A stretch of DNA of 5,590 nucleotides, taken from contig DAOVUR010000134.1 of NCBI GenBank assembly GCA_030632465.1, positions 1 to 5,590 of the forward strand, written 5' to 3'. Shown piece after piece: positions 1-5,136 of this stretch. The notes under the pieces are model-generated. The model had not been told where the DNA came from, did no database searches, and saw only the letters and a list, made by a program, of their open reading frames with translations. The translations under genes were made by a program, and so were the position numbers. Each line of letters opens with the position of its first letter. Position 1 is the stretch's first letter. The stretch comes from a bacterium (GTDB taxonomy: Bacteria > Verrucomicrobiota > Kiritimatiellia > UBA8416 > CAMZLY01).

Positions 1-4
1 AAAA

Positions 5-36
5 CGGAGGACGGAGGTCGGGAGTCGGAGGACGGA
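5..36. repeat. Purine-rich heptamer tandem repeat
   Basis: Four consecutive 7-base units of the form CGGAGGA (5-11, 12-18, 19-25, 26-32) are followed by a partial unit, CGGA, at 33-36. The third unit differs (CGGGAGT). The plus strand is almost pure purine with a regular run of GG pairs. Similar but irregular GGAC words continue to about position 54. It lies downstream of the SDR gene and has no coding context. It looks like low-complexity spacer DNA and may be the end of a longer array beyond the left edge. Confidence 0.6.
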
Positions 37-49
37 CAATGGACGAACA

Positions 50-74
50 CGGACTATCCGAACAAGGATAGCCG
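50..74 (-). terminator. Hairpin downstream of the SDR gene, possible terminator
   Basis: CTATCC (54-59) pairs with GGATAG (66-71) across a 6-base loop. CGG (50-52) and CCG (72-74) extend the stem to 9 bp, with A53 bulged. It lies 59 bp beyond the stop codon of the minus-strand SDR gene, where an end of transcription would be expected. Read on the minus strand, no U-tract follows, so it is not a canonical intrinsic terminator. It could equally be a palindromic repeat unit. Confidence 0.4.
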
Positions 75-104
75 AGGTGAGTCTACGAAATATTTCTGTC
101 GAGC

Positions 105-132
105 TGCATCCTGTTCATCATGTATATCCATG
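105..132 (-). repeat. Degenerate ~9-bp repeat after the SDR stop
   Basis: Read on the minus strand, the bases straight after the SDR stop codon contain three related words at a spacing of about 9-10 bases: ACATGGATAT, ACATGATGA, ACAGGATG. This recalls the short ACAGGAT-type words that I recall from spacers of many environmental bacterial genomes. Three imperfect units are thin evidence, so this is a tentative call. Confidence 0.35.
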
Positions 133-993
133 TTAGACTTCTTTTTCTGCGAGGTAGTCAGTGAAGCTGCGTTTACCAATAGGATCTGTTGGTAGGTCAT
201 GTGTTGACATAAAAAGTATCAGTCGCCCCATCGCATCATATTTCTTACTAAAAGGAGCAATAATCTTTATAGTAACTGAACAGAGCCAATGCGGGATCCT
301 CAGCACTTTTCTAGGTAGTTTAACATGATCCTGATACTGATGACAAATCTGCTCCCAAGTAAGATTCTCTGGTCCACCAATGGAGCAAAGCCCCACATCC
401 TGCCCCAGCGATTTCTCAACCATAAAATCAGCAAGGTCTTCAAGGTCGACAGGGGTGAAATGATTCTTGCCTGAACCTATTATAAACATGGGACCTTTAC
501 CAGCCGACTTCCCCATCTCTAAAAGGTCGCTATAGAATCCGCCAGAACGCACAATCAAGTAATTCATACTACTTTCTTTGAGTCGCTCTTCAAACAGATG
601 CTTGGCCTCCAGGAGAGGCACTCCGGTATTAGGTCCAGTTCCCTCTGGAGCAATAAAGATAAAACGCTCTACGCCAACCTTTTCTGCTTCAGCTAGTAAA
701 TTTGCATTGCCTTGATAGTCAACATCCATGTGCGTAAGTTTACCGCTTATACGTCCAACACCAACCACCGAAACAACAAGCTCACATCTATCACATATTC
801 CTGATAATGTTGCTGGCTTACGTACATCGCAGACAGCAGGTATTAAATTTTCATGTTCTATGTCTGCTAATTCTTCAGCACGGAAGACTGCCGCTTTAAC
901 AGTGTGGCCCTGTTCAAGATAACGAGCTAAGAGTCGTTTTCCCAGTAATCCTCCGGCACCGGCAAGCAGAATAGTCTTTTTATTCACGCTCAT
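133..993 (-). CDS. Atypical SDR-family NAD(P)-binding oxidoreductase (NmrA-like)
   Basis: This 286-residue protein has an N-terminal Rossmann fold with the nucleotide-binding glycines G12, G15 and G18 (the GAGGLLG stretch). An acidic stretch at about 55-57 and the conserved VDYQGNANLL segment at about 91-100 are typical of atypical short-chain dehydrogenases (SDR a5/NmrA-like). The position where classical SDRs carry the YxxxK tyrosine is L127, ahead of K131. The usual catalytic tyrosine therefore seems absent, as is common in atypical members that act as redox sensors, isomerases or assembly factors. The C-terminal part (MSTHDL, then FTDYLAEKE) also matches the family. The protein is soluble, with no signal peptide. 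Its ATG overlaps the stop of the upstream gene by one base (TAATG), with GGGTGA 6 bases upstream, so the two are probably translationally coupled. Family assignment is firm; the substrate is unknown. Confidence 0.85.
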   Translation of the reverse strand: MSVNKKTILLAGAGGLLGKRLLARYLEQGHTVKAAVFRAEELADIEHENLIPAVCDVRKPATLSGICDRCELVVSVVGVGRISGKLTHMDVDYQGNANLLAEAEKVGVERFIFIAPEGTGPNTGVPLLEAKHLFEERLKESSMNYLIVRSGGFYSDLLEMGKSAGKGPMFIIGSGKNHFTPVDLEDLADFMVEKSLGQDVGLCSIGGPENLTWEQICHQYQDHVKLPRKVLRIPHWLCSVTIKIIAPFSKKYDAMGRLILFMSTHDLPTDPIGKRSFTDYLAEKEV

Positions 994-1673
994 TACTTAT
1001 CACCCTTTTTTTCCTCGACCGGCTTGAAGCCTTTTTTAGGAAGATCATAAGAGATTACCCATTCCGTTGATGGAAGCTGAACAGTAACAGTCTTGGCATC
1101 ATCTGAAAGCTTTCTCTTTTTTTCTGCTTTAGTACCACGACAAGTTATTGTATATGCACGACACTGCTTAAGCATGGTTGTCTTAAAGAAATGTTTAGTC
1201 TTTATAAATACTGATATCACTCCCGTTAGCTCACCTTTCTCGTTAAGCACAGGATAGCGCAACGCAGTAAAACTTGGATAGAGCGGAATATGTGCAGGTT
1301 CACTTAATTGCGGAGCAGGCTTCTCGTCCATCATAACTAGAAAGTCTTTTAGTTCGTCCTGTTTATGTAGATCATAACCTACTGGTGAGATAATGTGATC
1401 TTTATACGATTCTTGAATAACATATTTATTATCCAAAAATGAGCCATCAGTAAAACCATCTACAGCTTCTGCTAACGGCTTCATGAGCTCGCGGAAAGTA
1501 TCTTTAGTAGGGCGCTGCACAGCAACTTTTTCCATCTCATCAAAGACCTGTGAAAAATAAGCCTCTACAGCGATCCCTATCGGATCATCTGCGGGAACCA
1601 CTTTTTCCACTGCCTGTGATTGTAATATAAAAATTGCACTCATTAATATTATGCTATGTATCTGTTTTCTCAT
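993..1673 (-). CDS. Exported protein with a Cache/PDC-sensor-like domain
   Basis: This 226-residue protein starts with a short basic stretch (MRKQ), a hydrophobic core at about 7-18 and a likely signal peptidase I site after A21 (SQA|V), so it should be periplasmic or secreted. An alpha-helical region at about 32-70 precedes a mixed region. Residues 137-163 contain a strand-turn-strand (YPVLNEKGELTGVISVFIK) of the type seen in Cache/PDC extracellular sensor domains. No second membrane segment and no cytoplasmic output domain follow, so it is not a complete receptor. C171 and C178 could form a disulfide. The tail is lysine-rich. The start is supported by AGGAG 9 bases upstream of the ATG. It overlaps the following SDR gene by one base. 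The fold call rests on one motif; ligand and function are unknown. Confidence 0.6.
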   Translation of the reverse strand: MRKQIHSIILMSAIFILQSQAVEKVVPADDPIGIAVEAYFSQVFDEMEKVAVQRPTKDTFRELMKPLAEAVDGFTDGSFLDNKYVIQESYKDHIISPVGYDLHKQDELKDFLVMMDEKPAPQLSEPAHIPLYPSFTALRYPVLNEKGELTGVISVFIKTKHFFKTTMLKQCRAYTITCRGTKAEKKRKLSDDAKTVTVQLPSTEWVISYDLPKKGFKPVEEKKGDK

Positions 1674-1705
1674 TTTTTGTTACTCCTTTAGTGTTATCTA
1701 TTTTT

Positions 1706-1735
1706 GTAGCGTTGGCTGTCCCCAGCCAATCCTAC
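1706..1735. repeat. GTAG/CTAC-bounded hairpin (REP-like)
   Basis: TTGGCTG (1712-1718) and CAGCCAA (1723-1729) form a perfect 7-bp stem with a 4-base loop. A 2x2 internal loop separates it from an outer GTAG (1706-1709) paired with CTAC (1732-1735). GTAG at the foot of a hairpin is the hallmark of REP sequences mobilised by REP-associated tyrosine transposases (RAYT/TnpA-REP). The resemblance is structural only, and no transposase is present in the window. On the plus strand the hairpin is followed by ATTTTC, so a weak terminator in that direction is also possible. Confidence 0.55.
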
Positions 1736-1755
1736 ATTTTCTTAATCCTTCATTA

Positions 1756-1804
1756 CTTTTCACAAGAGCAGAAATCATTTTGTCTTTAAATCGTTTTGTC
1801 AAAG
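1756..1804. repeat. Copy 1 of a dispersed ~48-bp spacer element
   Basis: This stretch matches 4122-4172 with about seven substitutions and two small length differences. It begins CTTTTCACAAGAGC and contains two 12-base words with a 16-base period: AATCATTTTGTC (1773-1784) and AATCGTTTTGTC (1789-1800), followed by AAAG. The shared period, shared flank and similar position downstream of a minus-strand stop codon make chance similarity unlikely. It is a small non-coding dispersed repeat of unknown type. Confidence 0.7.
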
Positions 1805-1810
1805 TTTTCA

Positions 1811-1854
1811 GTAGAACTCGTCCTGTCGGGCGCCTCTCGGAGATAGGCGCCTAC
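1811..1854 (-). repeat. GTAG-footed GC-rich hairpin supplying the methyltransferase stop
   Basis: GGCGCCT and AGGCGCC (1829-1835 and 1845-1851) form a 7-bp GC-rich stem around a 9-base loop. Read on the minus strand, GTAG (1854-1851) sits at the foot of the stem, and the TAG within it is the stop codon of the methyltransferase. The other end of the unit, CTAC on the minus strand (1814-1811), closes the element as in the neighbouring hairpin at 1706-1735. There is no U-tract, so a simple intrinsic terminator is less likely than a REP-like unit, although the hairpin could still protect the mRNA 3' end. Confidence 0.55.
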
Positions 1855-2510
1855 TTCTTCAAAACAAACAATGAAATATATCCGCCATAACGTGAATCGA
1901 TATGGTTATCAAAGTTGCTACTATCTAACTCCTCACGAAGTCTACCTTCAATATTCTCAAGAATCTCTGGCTGATTAAATAGGCGATAGCCGCTCCAGGC
2001 ACAAAGCTTTCCGAAAGCATTATACGGCATATCAACATCTACAATTATCGCTAAACCATCAGGGCGCATAACGCGCCACATCTCCTGTAATACTTTTGCT
2101 TTTAACCCACCATTTATATGATGAAAAAAGAACGTGGATACCATACGGTCAAAGCTTTCGTTCTCAAATGGTAGCTCCTCTGCTAAGGCGGCCTCAAACC
2201 GAAGATTTTTTCGCGCCCCCTTTTTCCGTTCGGCAACCTCTATCATCTTCTCTGCTGCATCAATACCAATGACCTCAGCCGTTGCCGGCAATTTATCTGC
2301 AATCATACGTGTTAATGTGCCTGTACCACAACCAAGATCAAGAACCCGCACAGGTTGTCCGCCGTCGAGCTCTAGTCGCTCTATAGCGCGTATATTACTG
2401 TGATGTTCGCTGCCAAGCGTCATCATGGGTGATAGCCAGTCGTAAACTGCAGCTGCATGATCCAGCGTGATGCCGGCTGTTCTTTCTGCAGTAGCTGATC
2501 GTTTATTCAT
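1851..2510 (-). CDS. Class I SAM-dependent methyltransferase, UbiE/MenG-like
   Basis: This 219-residue protein has the Methyltransf_11 signatures in order. An N-terminal helix carries YDWLSPMMTLG (23-33), similar to the entry region of UbiE/MenG/Coq5 enzymes. Motif I is VLDLGCGTG (56-64), the acidic ribose-binding residue is D84 (VIGIDAA), the motif II region is ELPFENESFD (112-121), and RPDG begins the motif III strand (149-152). It is soluble, cytoplasmic and of normal length. The start is well supported by AGGAG at 2518-2522, 7 bases upstream of ATG. It overlaps the stop of the preceding isoprenoid-enzyme gene by 8 bp, implying translational coupling and a shared pathway. A quinone, isoprenoid lipid or phospholipid headgroup are all possible acceptors; true ubiE/menG identity is not shown. 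Its stop codon lies at the foot of a REP-like hairpin. Confidence 0.9.
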   Translation of the reverse strand: MNKRSATAERTAGITLDHAAAVYDWLSPMMTLGSEHHSNIRAIERLELDGGQPVRVLDLGCGTGTLTRMIADKLPATAEVIGIDAAEKMIEVAERKKGARKNLRFEAALAEELPFENESFDRMVSTFFFHHINGGLKAKVLQEMWRVMRPDGLAIIVDVDMPYNAFGKLCAWSGYRLFNQPEILENIEGRLREELDSSNFDNHIDSRYGGYISLFVLKK

Positions 2511-3528
2511 TGGCCAACTCCTGCAAATCTAATAATTTATATAAAACGGAGATGAACATTTTCTGTCCACGCGCAATATAAAGCGGAAGCCCTTCTTCTG
2601 CTAATGACTCTGTACTACTGATGAAATATTCACGAGCCAACTTACTTACCGCGGCAACCTGTTCAGGGATCTCTTGGTAAAGTCGATCATCAACAGCATG
2701 CTCTTTGCTTTCCCAGCTATCTATAATCTCTGGTGACGTTTCTGCTAGAACGGAAAGCAGGTAATTATTTCTCTTCTCGATCAGATCACGTGCCAAATCT
2801 CTTATGTCATCTAATAGCTGACAGCCCAATCCAAAATTCAGTAGCGCCTCATTAATACGAGCCGCTTTTTCGGAATCCCATTCATCATCTTTCTCAATAA
2901 GTTGTGGTGCAACAAAAGGGATATGAAAAAGAATGCCAGTTTTATAACGGTGAATAGAGTTTAGAACTACATCGGGTGACGGACGTTTTGTAATGCCTAG
3001 CTCCTCCGATGCTTCCTGCGCAGCACTTGGAAGAAGCGCTTGTAAAGTTCCTTTGGATAATTTGTCTGCCTGCTCAATAGTAAGGTCGCCACACTGTACA
3101 GCTTGCAATAAAATGGATGTTAAAACACGATCGGCAGTCATTACGGCAACTACATTATTCATGACTTGTGATTTGCCGGCCATCTCTACAGGGAGGGTAA
3201 TATTATTCTCATCATCTAGAAGATTATCAGCACTTGTTACCCAGATACGATTAAGAAAATTTATCTGACCATATAGGTGGCGACGGGCAGGGGAGATGCC
3301 TACTAGCTGATAAACTGACTGAAACAGAGTGGAGAAAAGGTTGCGGCGTAAGGTGAAAAGTTCTTCAGGAATATCGCCTAATTTAACTTTATAACACTCA
3401 TCAACATCAAGACTGCATTGTAGAGTTTCATCTGCGAGCGCATAGACAGCATGAGCACATTTGAGGTGCTCATGAAACCCCTGTTTCAGGGTCGAAATGG
3501 TATTCCATTGTTCCATCCATGCTTTCAT
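2503..3528 (-). CDS. Class I (trans-type) isoprenoid biosynthesis enzyme, polyprenyl-synthase-like
   Basis: The protein is 341 residues and all-helical, with features of the class I isoprenoid synthase fold. DNLLDDENN (101-109) sits where the first Asp-rich, Mg-diphosphate-binding motif belongs. YKTGILFHIPF (195-205) resembles the conserved KT-containing helix of prenyltransferases. GLGCQLLDDIRDLARD (233-248) matches the second motif, FQxxDDxxD followed by D. The first motif is spaced DxxxDD rather than the classical DDxxD, so this is a divergent subfamily. It could condense prenyl diphosphates, or act as a squalene/phytoene-synthase-like or terpene-synthase-like enzyme. I chose the ATG at 3526-3528 because GAGGA (3536-3540) lies 7 bases upstream. 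An ATG at 3565-3567 would add 13 residues but has a poor ribosome site. It is the first gene of a probable operon with the methyltransferase. Confidence 0.8.
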   Translation of the reverse strand: MKAWMEQWNTISTLKQGFHEHLKCAHAVYALADETLQCSLDVDECYKVKLGDIPEELFTLRRNLFSTLFQSVYQLVGISPARRHLYGQINFLNRIWVTSADNLLDDENNITLPVEMAGKSQVMNNVVAVMTADRVLTSILLQAVQCGDLTIEQADKLSKGTLQALLPSAAQEASEELGITKRPSPDVVLNSIHRYKTGILFHIPFVAPQLIEKDDEWDSEKAARINEALLNFGLGCQLLDDIRDLARDLIEKRNNYLLSVLAETSPEIIDSWESKEHAVDDRLYQEIPEQVAAVSKLAREYFISSTESLAEEGLPLYIARGQKMFISVLYKLLDLQELANE

Positions 3529-3535
3529 AATATCG

Positions 3536-3540
3536 TCCTC
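3536..3540 (-). promoter_or_regulatory. Ribosome binding site that decides the isoprenoid-enzyme start
   Basis: GAGGA on the minus strand is 7 bases from the internal ATG at 3526-3528. The longer in-frame start at 3565-3567 is preceded only by GTAAAG. This favours the shorter protein. Confidence 0.6.
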
Positions 3541-3592
3541 ATGTCTAAACAGTACTAAAACGGTCATCTTTACACAACATGTATTTTTTGGC

Positions 3593-3621
3593 TTTACAAT
3601 TTTTATTATACTTCATATTTT
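3593..3621 (+). promoter_or_regulatory. Candidate sigma70 promoter for the glutaredoxin-like gene
   Basis: TTTACA (3593-3598) and TATTTT (3616-3621) are separated by 17 bases, an ideal spacing. They match the consensus at 5 of 6 and 4 of 6 positions. It overlaps the candidate minus-strand -10 box, so the two divergent promoters could exclude one another. The leader would be about 105 bases and would include the inverted repeat at 3660-3680. Confidence 0.4.
3605..3610 (-). promoter_or_regulatory. Candidate -10 box for the isoprenoid-enzyme operon
   Basis: A perfect TATAAT on the minus strand lies in the divergent spacer and would start transcription about 70 bases upstream of the isoprenoid-enzyme ATG. 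No good -35 box is found 16-18 bases upstream (about CATTCA), so an activator or extended contacts would be needed. The region is AT-rich, so a chance match is possible. Confidence 0.35.
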
Positions 3622-3659
3622 ACGGTATGAATGCATGTTTATTGGCGAAGTCTTACGTT

Positions 3660-3680
3660 CCAATGACACAAGGTCATTGG
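3660..3680. promoter_or_regulatory. Perfect 8-bp inverted repeat in the glutaredoxin leader
   Basis: CCAATGAC (3660-3667) and GTCATTGG (3673-3680) are exact reverse complements around a 5-base spacer. The element lies 52 bases upstream of the glutaredoxin-like ATG and downstream of the candidate promoter. It could be a dimeric-repressor operator, an RNA hairpin in the leader, or another palindromic repeat unit. No U-tract follows on either strand, so a terminator is unlikely. Confidence 0.5.
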
Positions 3681-3732
3681 GGACGGTACGCCGACTAAAG
3701 ACCAGCATGATTTAACAGTTTTGGAGAAGATT

Positions 3733-4014
3733 ATGGCGGAAGTTGAAGTATATTATTCTGATATGTGCGGGTTATGCCATGTGGCAATGGATCGCTTAAC
3801 CGAAGAAGGTATTCTGTTCGATAAGTTCAAATTAAAATGGGATGCAGAGTCTGATAATTGGGAAGAGACCGAGGCGAGTAGTCGCCTTTTAGAACGTTGT
3901 GGCGAAAAGGTTGAGTTTGTACCGCAATTTTTTATTAAGGATCGCTGGGTCTCAGGCTGGCGTGTATTGGAGCCGCTGATAGATTCAGGTGAGCTGGAAG
4001 AGATGCTTAAATAA
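3733..4014 (+). CDS. Glutaredoxin-like thiol-redox protein
   Basis: This 93-residue protein has a thioredoxin/glutaredoxin fold. A first strand, EVEVYYS, leads into the CGLC active site (C12 and C15). A typical cis-proline strand follows, VPQFFI (63-68, P64). The C-terminal segment GWRVLEPLIDSGELEEML (75-92) occupies the place of the glutathione-binding and final helices of glutaredoxins. The length suits a monothiol/dithiol glutaredoxin. It is predicted to be cytoplasmic, with no signal peptide. The ATG at 3733 is preceded by GGAG (3723-3726) at 6 bases. A TTG at 3721 would overlap that site, so I rejected it. It is the only plus-strand gene and is convergent with the PiT gene. The central region (about 37-60) is acidic and longer than in E. 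coli Grx3-type proteins. Its redox partner is unknown. Confidence 0.82.
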   Translation: MAEVEVYYSDMCGLCHVAMDRLTEEGILFDKFKLKWDAESDNWEETEASSRLLERCGEKVEFVPQFFIKDRWVSGWRVLEPLIDSGELEEMLK

Positions 4015-4119
4015 AGGGTGAAGGGTAAAAGAAGAAAAAATAGAATTAGAGGGTAGAGTCGTGTTAATTCGTGCATGCGCGTAGAAAACCCGTCGAGCGG
4101 CCTTTTCTTCATGGTAAAA

Positions 4120-4134
4120 CTCTTTTCAGAAGAG
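4120..4134 (-). terminator. Weak candidate terminator after the PiT gene
   Basis: Read on the minus strand, CTCTT and AAGAG form a 5-bp stem with a 5-base loop, followed by TTTTA. The stem is short and AT-rich, so termination would be inefficient. It lies inside the dispersed repeat, and the stem is not kept in the other copy. Confidence 0.25.
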
Positions 4135-4172
4135 CGGAAAATCATTTTGTCCTGTAATCATTTTGTCAAAAG
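4122..4172. repeat. Copy 2 of the dispersed ~48-bp spacer element
   Basis: This copy begins CTTTTCAGAAGAGC and contains two identical 12-base words, AATCATTTTGTC, at 4140-4151 and 4156-4167 with a 16-base period. It matches 1756-1804 in order, orientation and period. It starts about 10 bases downstream of the PiT stop codon on the minus strand. It looks like a small dispersed non-coding repeat. Confidence 0.7.
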
Positions 4173-4181
4173 AGTAGGTCA

Positions 4182-5114
4182 CTACTTATTACAGAATATT
4201 GCATAGGCTGCAGCGGACAGAATAAGCGATATGAGTGGCGTCGCTAGCCAGCCTAAGGTCATCTTGCGCAGGTTCGTGAAATCGATAGCATGTGCCCCGC
4301 GCAATATGCCAATTCCCATAATAGAGCCAATAATGGCTTGCGATGTACTAACCGGAACTCCTATTACAGCAAATATATTAACTGTAATAGCCATAGATGC
4401 CACAGCTACAAATGCGCAAAAAGCATCCAGCTTCATAATGCCAGAGCCTACAGAGAGCATAACACGTTTACTAAAGGTCAATACGCCAAAAGCAATAGCC
4501 AGTCCGCCGATTATGGTAAGGTGCTTATCTGTTATTCCCTCAAATTGCCCAGAGAATATCCCTGTTGCATTTGCCACATTATTTGCACCAAGCGAATATG
4601 AACCATAGACACCTACAACAATTAAACCGCTCCATAAAATTTTATCACGAGTAAGAATACTCATAGACACTCGGCTGAATATGAAGGCTATCATATAGTA
4701 TAGGAGAACTGCTATTAGCATGGCGCCAATTGGCGTGGCGATCCAGCAGATAAGAACTTTGGTTAAGGTGGCCCAGTTCATAGTCCCTGTTGCAAGACCT
4801 ACACCAGATATTGAACCTACTAATGCCTGTGATGTACTTATCGGCATACGTAAAAATGTCATGACAGTAACACTAAATGCCGAGGTAATAGATATTATCA
4901 TTAACGTGCTGACCGTCTGTTCGGTTAGATCGCTCAAAGTATGTATCCCTGCCTCCCCCTGAAGTACGGCACCAACCACAACAGCAATAGCGCATAGCCA
5001 TATTGCTTTTCTGTAGCTGATAATTCGGGAGGCGACTGCTGTGCCAAAGACATTACCAGAGTCGTTGGACCCCAATGCCCATCCTAAAAATAGCCCACCA
5101 ATCAGAGAAAACAT
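4182..5114 (-). CDS. PiT-family inorganic phosphate transporter
   Basis: This 310-residue inner-membrane protein shows the internal duplication that defines the PiT family (Pho-4). The N half has GSNDSGNVFGTAV (15-27) and PISTSQALVGSISG (91-104). The C half has GANNVANATG (176-185) and PVSTSQAIIGSIMG (254-267). Each half also has an ATP-containing helix start (WIATPIG and WLATPLI). About nine to ten membrane helices are visible. PiT carriers import phosphate, often as metal-phosphate, using H+ or Na+. At 310 residues it is shorter than E. coli PitA (about 500) because the long cytoplasmic loop is missing. Both halves are intact, so it is compact rather than truncated. The ATG has AAAGGA 5 bases upstream. 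It follows a DUF47 accessory gene by 22 bp. An exact gene symbol is not assigned. Confidence 0.95.
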   Translation of the reverse strand: MFSLIGGLFLGWALGSNDSGNVFGTAVASRIISYRKAIWLCAIAVVVGAVLQGEAGIHTLSDLTEQTVSTLMIISITSAFSVTVMTFLRMPISTSQALVGSISGVGLATGTMNWATLTKVLICWIATPIGAMLIAVLLYYMIAFIFSRVSMSILTRDKILWSGLIVVGVYGSYSLGANNVANATGIFSGQFEGITDKHLTIIGGLAIAFGVLTFSKRVMLSVGSGIMKLDAFCAFVAVASMAITVNIFAVIGVPVSTSQAIIGSIMGIGILRGAHAIDFTNLRKMTLGWLATPLISLILSAAAYAIFCNK

Positions 5115-5136
5115 ATCAATCCTTTATTAACTACTT

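Larger units (their letters stand above)
1674..1850. other. Repeat-packed spacer between methyltransferase and exported-protein genes
   Basis: This 177-bp spacer separates two co-directional minus-strand gene pairs. It holds two GTAG/CTAC-bounded hairpins, a copy of an element containing a 16-bp-period direct repeat, and the AGGAG ribosome site (1683-1687) of the downstream gene. I found no convincing promoter, although one must exist here if the second gene pair is not read from the first. No open frame in it looks like a gene. Confidence 0.6.
4015..4181. other. Convergent spacer with mixed short repeats
   Basis: The spacer between the ends of the glutaredoxin-like and PiT genes starts with a purine-rich run containing two 7-base units, GGGTGAA and GGGTAAA (4016-4029). 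The word GTGTTAATTCGTGC (4061-4074) and the palindrome GCGCATGCAC, read on the minus strand, follow. The rest is copy 2 of the dispersed element. No convincing gene or strong terminator was found. Confidence 0.55.

Noticed and set aside
87..96. 10-bp palindrome GAAATATTTC after the SDR gene
   Set aside because: It is short, AT-rich and without a loop, so expected by chance; there is no context to support an operator.
1651..1890. Plus-strand frame across the spacer at 1674-1850
   Set aside because: It runs through both hairpins and the dispersed repeat, and its composition is that of spacer DNA.
3497..3715. Plus-strand frame through the divergent spacer
   Set aside because: It spans the start of the isoprenoid-enzyme gene, the promoters and the palindrome, with no ribosome site and no protein similarity.
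3753..4145. Minus-strand frame of 130 codons opposite the glutaredoxin-like gene
   Set aside because: It is serine- and arginine-rich shadow translation, starts inside the dispersed repeat, and covers a gene with a clear CxxC/cis-Pro fold.
4140..4167. Possible CRISPR array (12-base words at a fixed 16-base period)
   Set aside because: There are only two units, the gap between words is 4 bases, and the same pair recurs elsewhere as a unit, which is not CRISPR architecture.
4231..4608. Long plus-strand open frames opposite the PiT gene
   Set aside because: They are antisense to a gene with unmistakable PiT motifs, have no ribosome site, and show no recognisable protein features.
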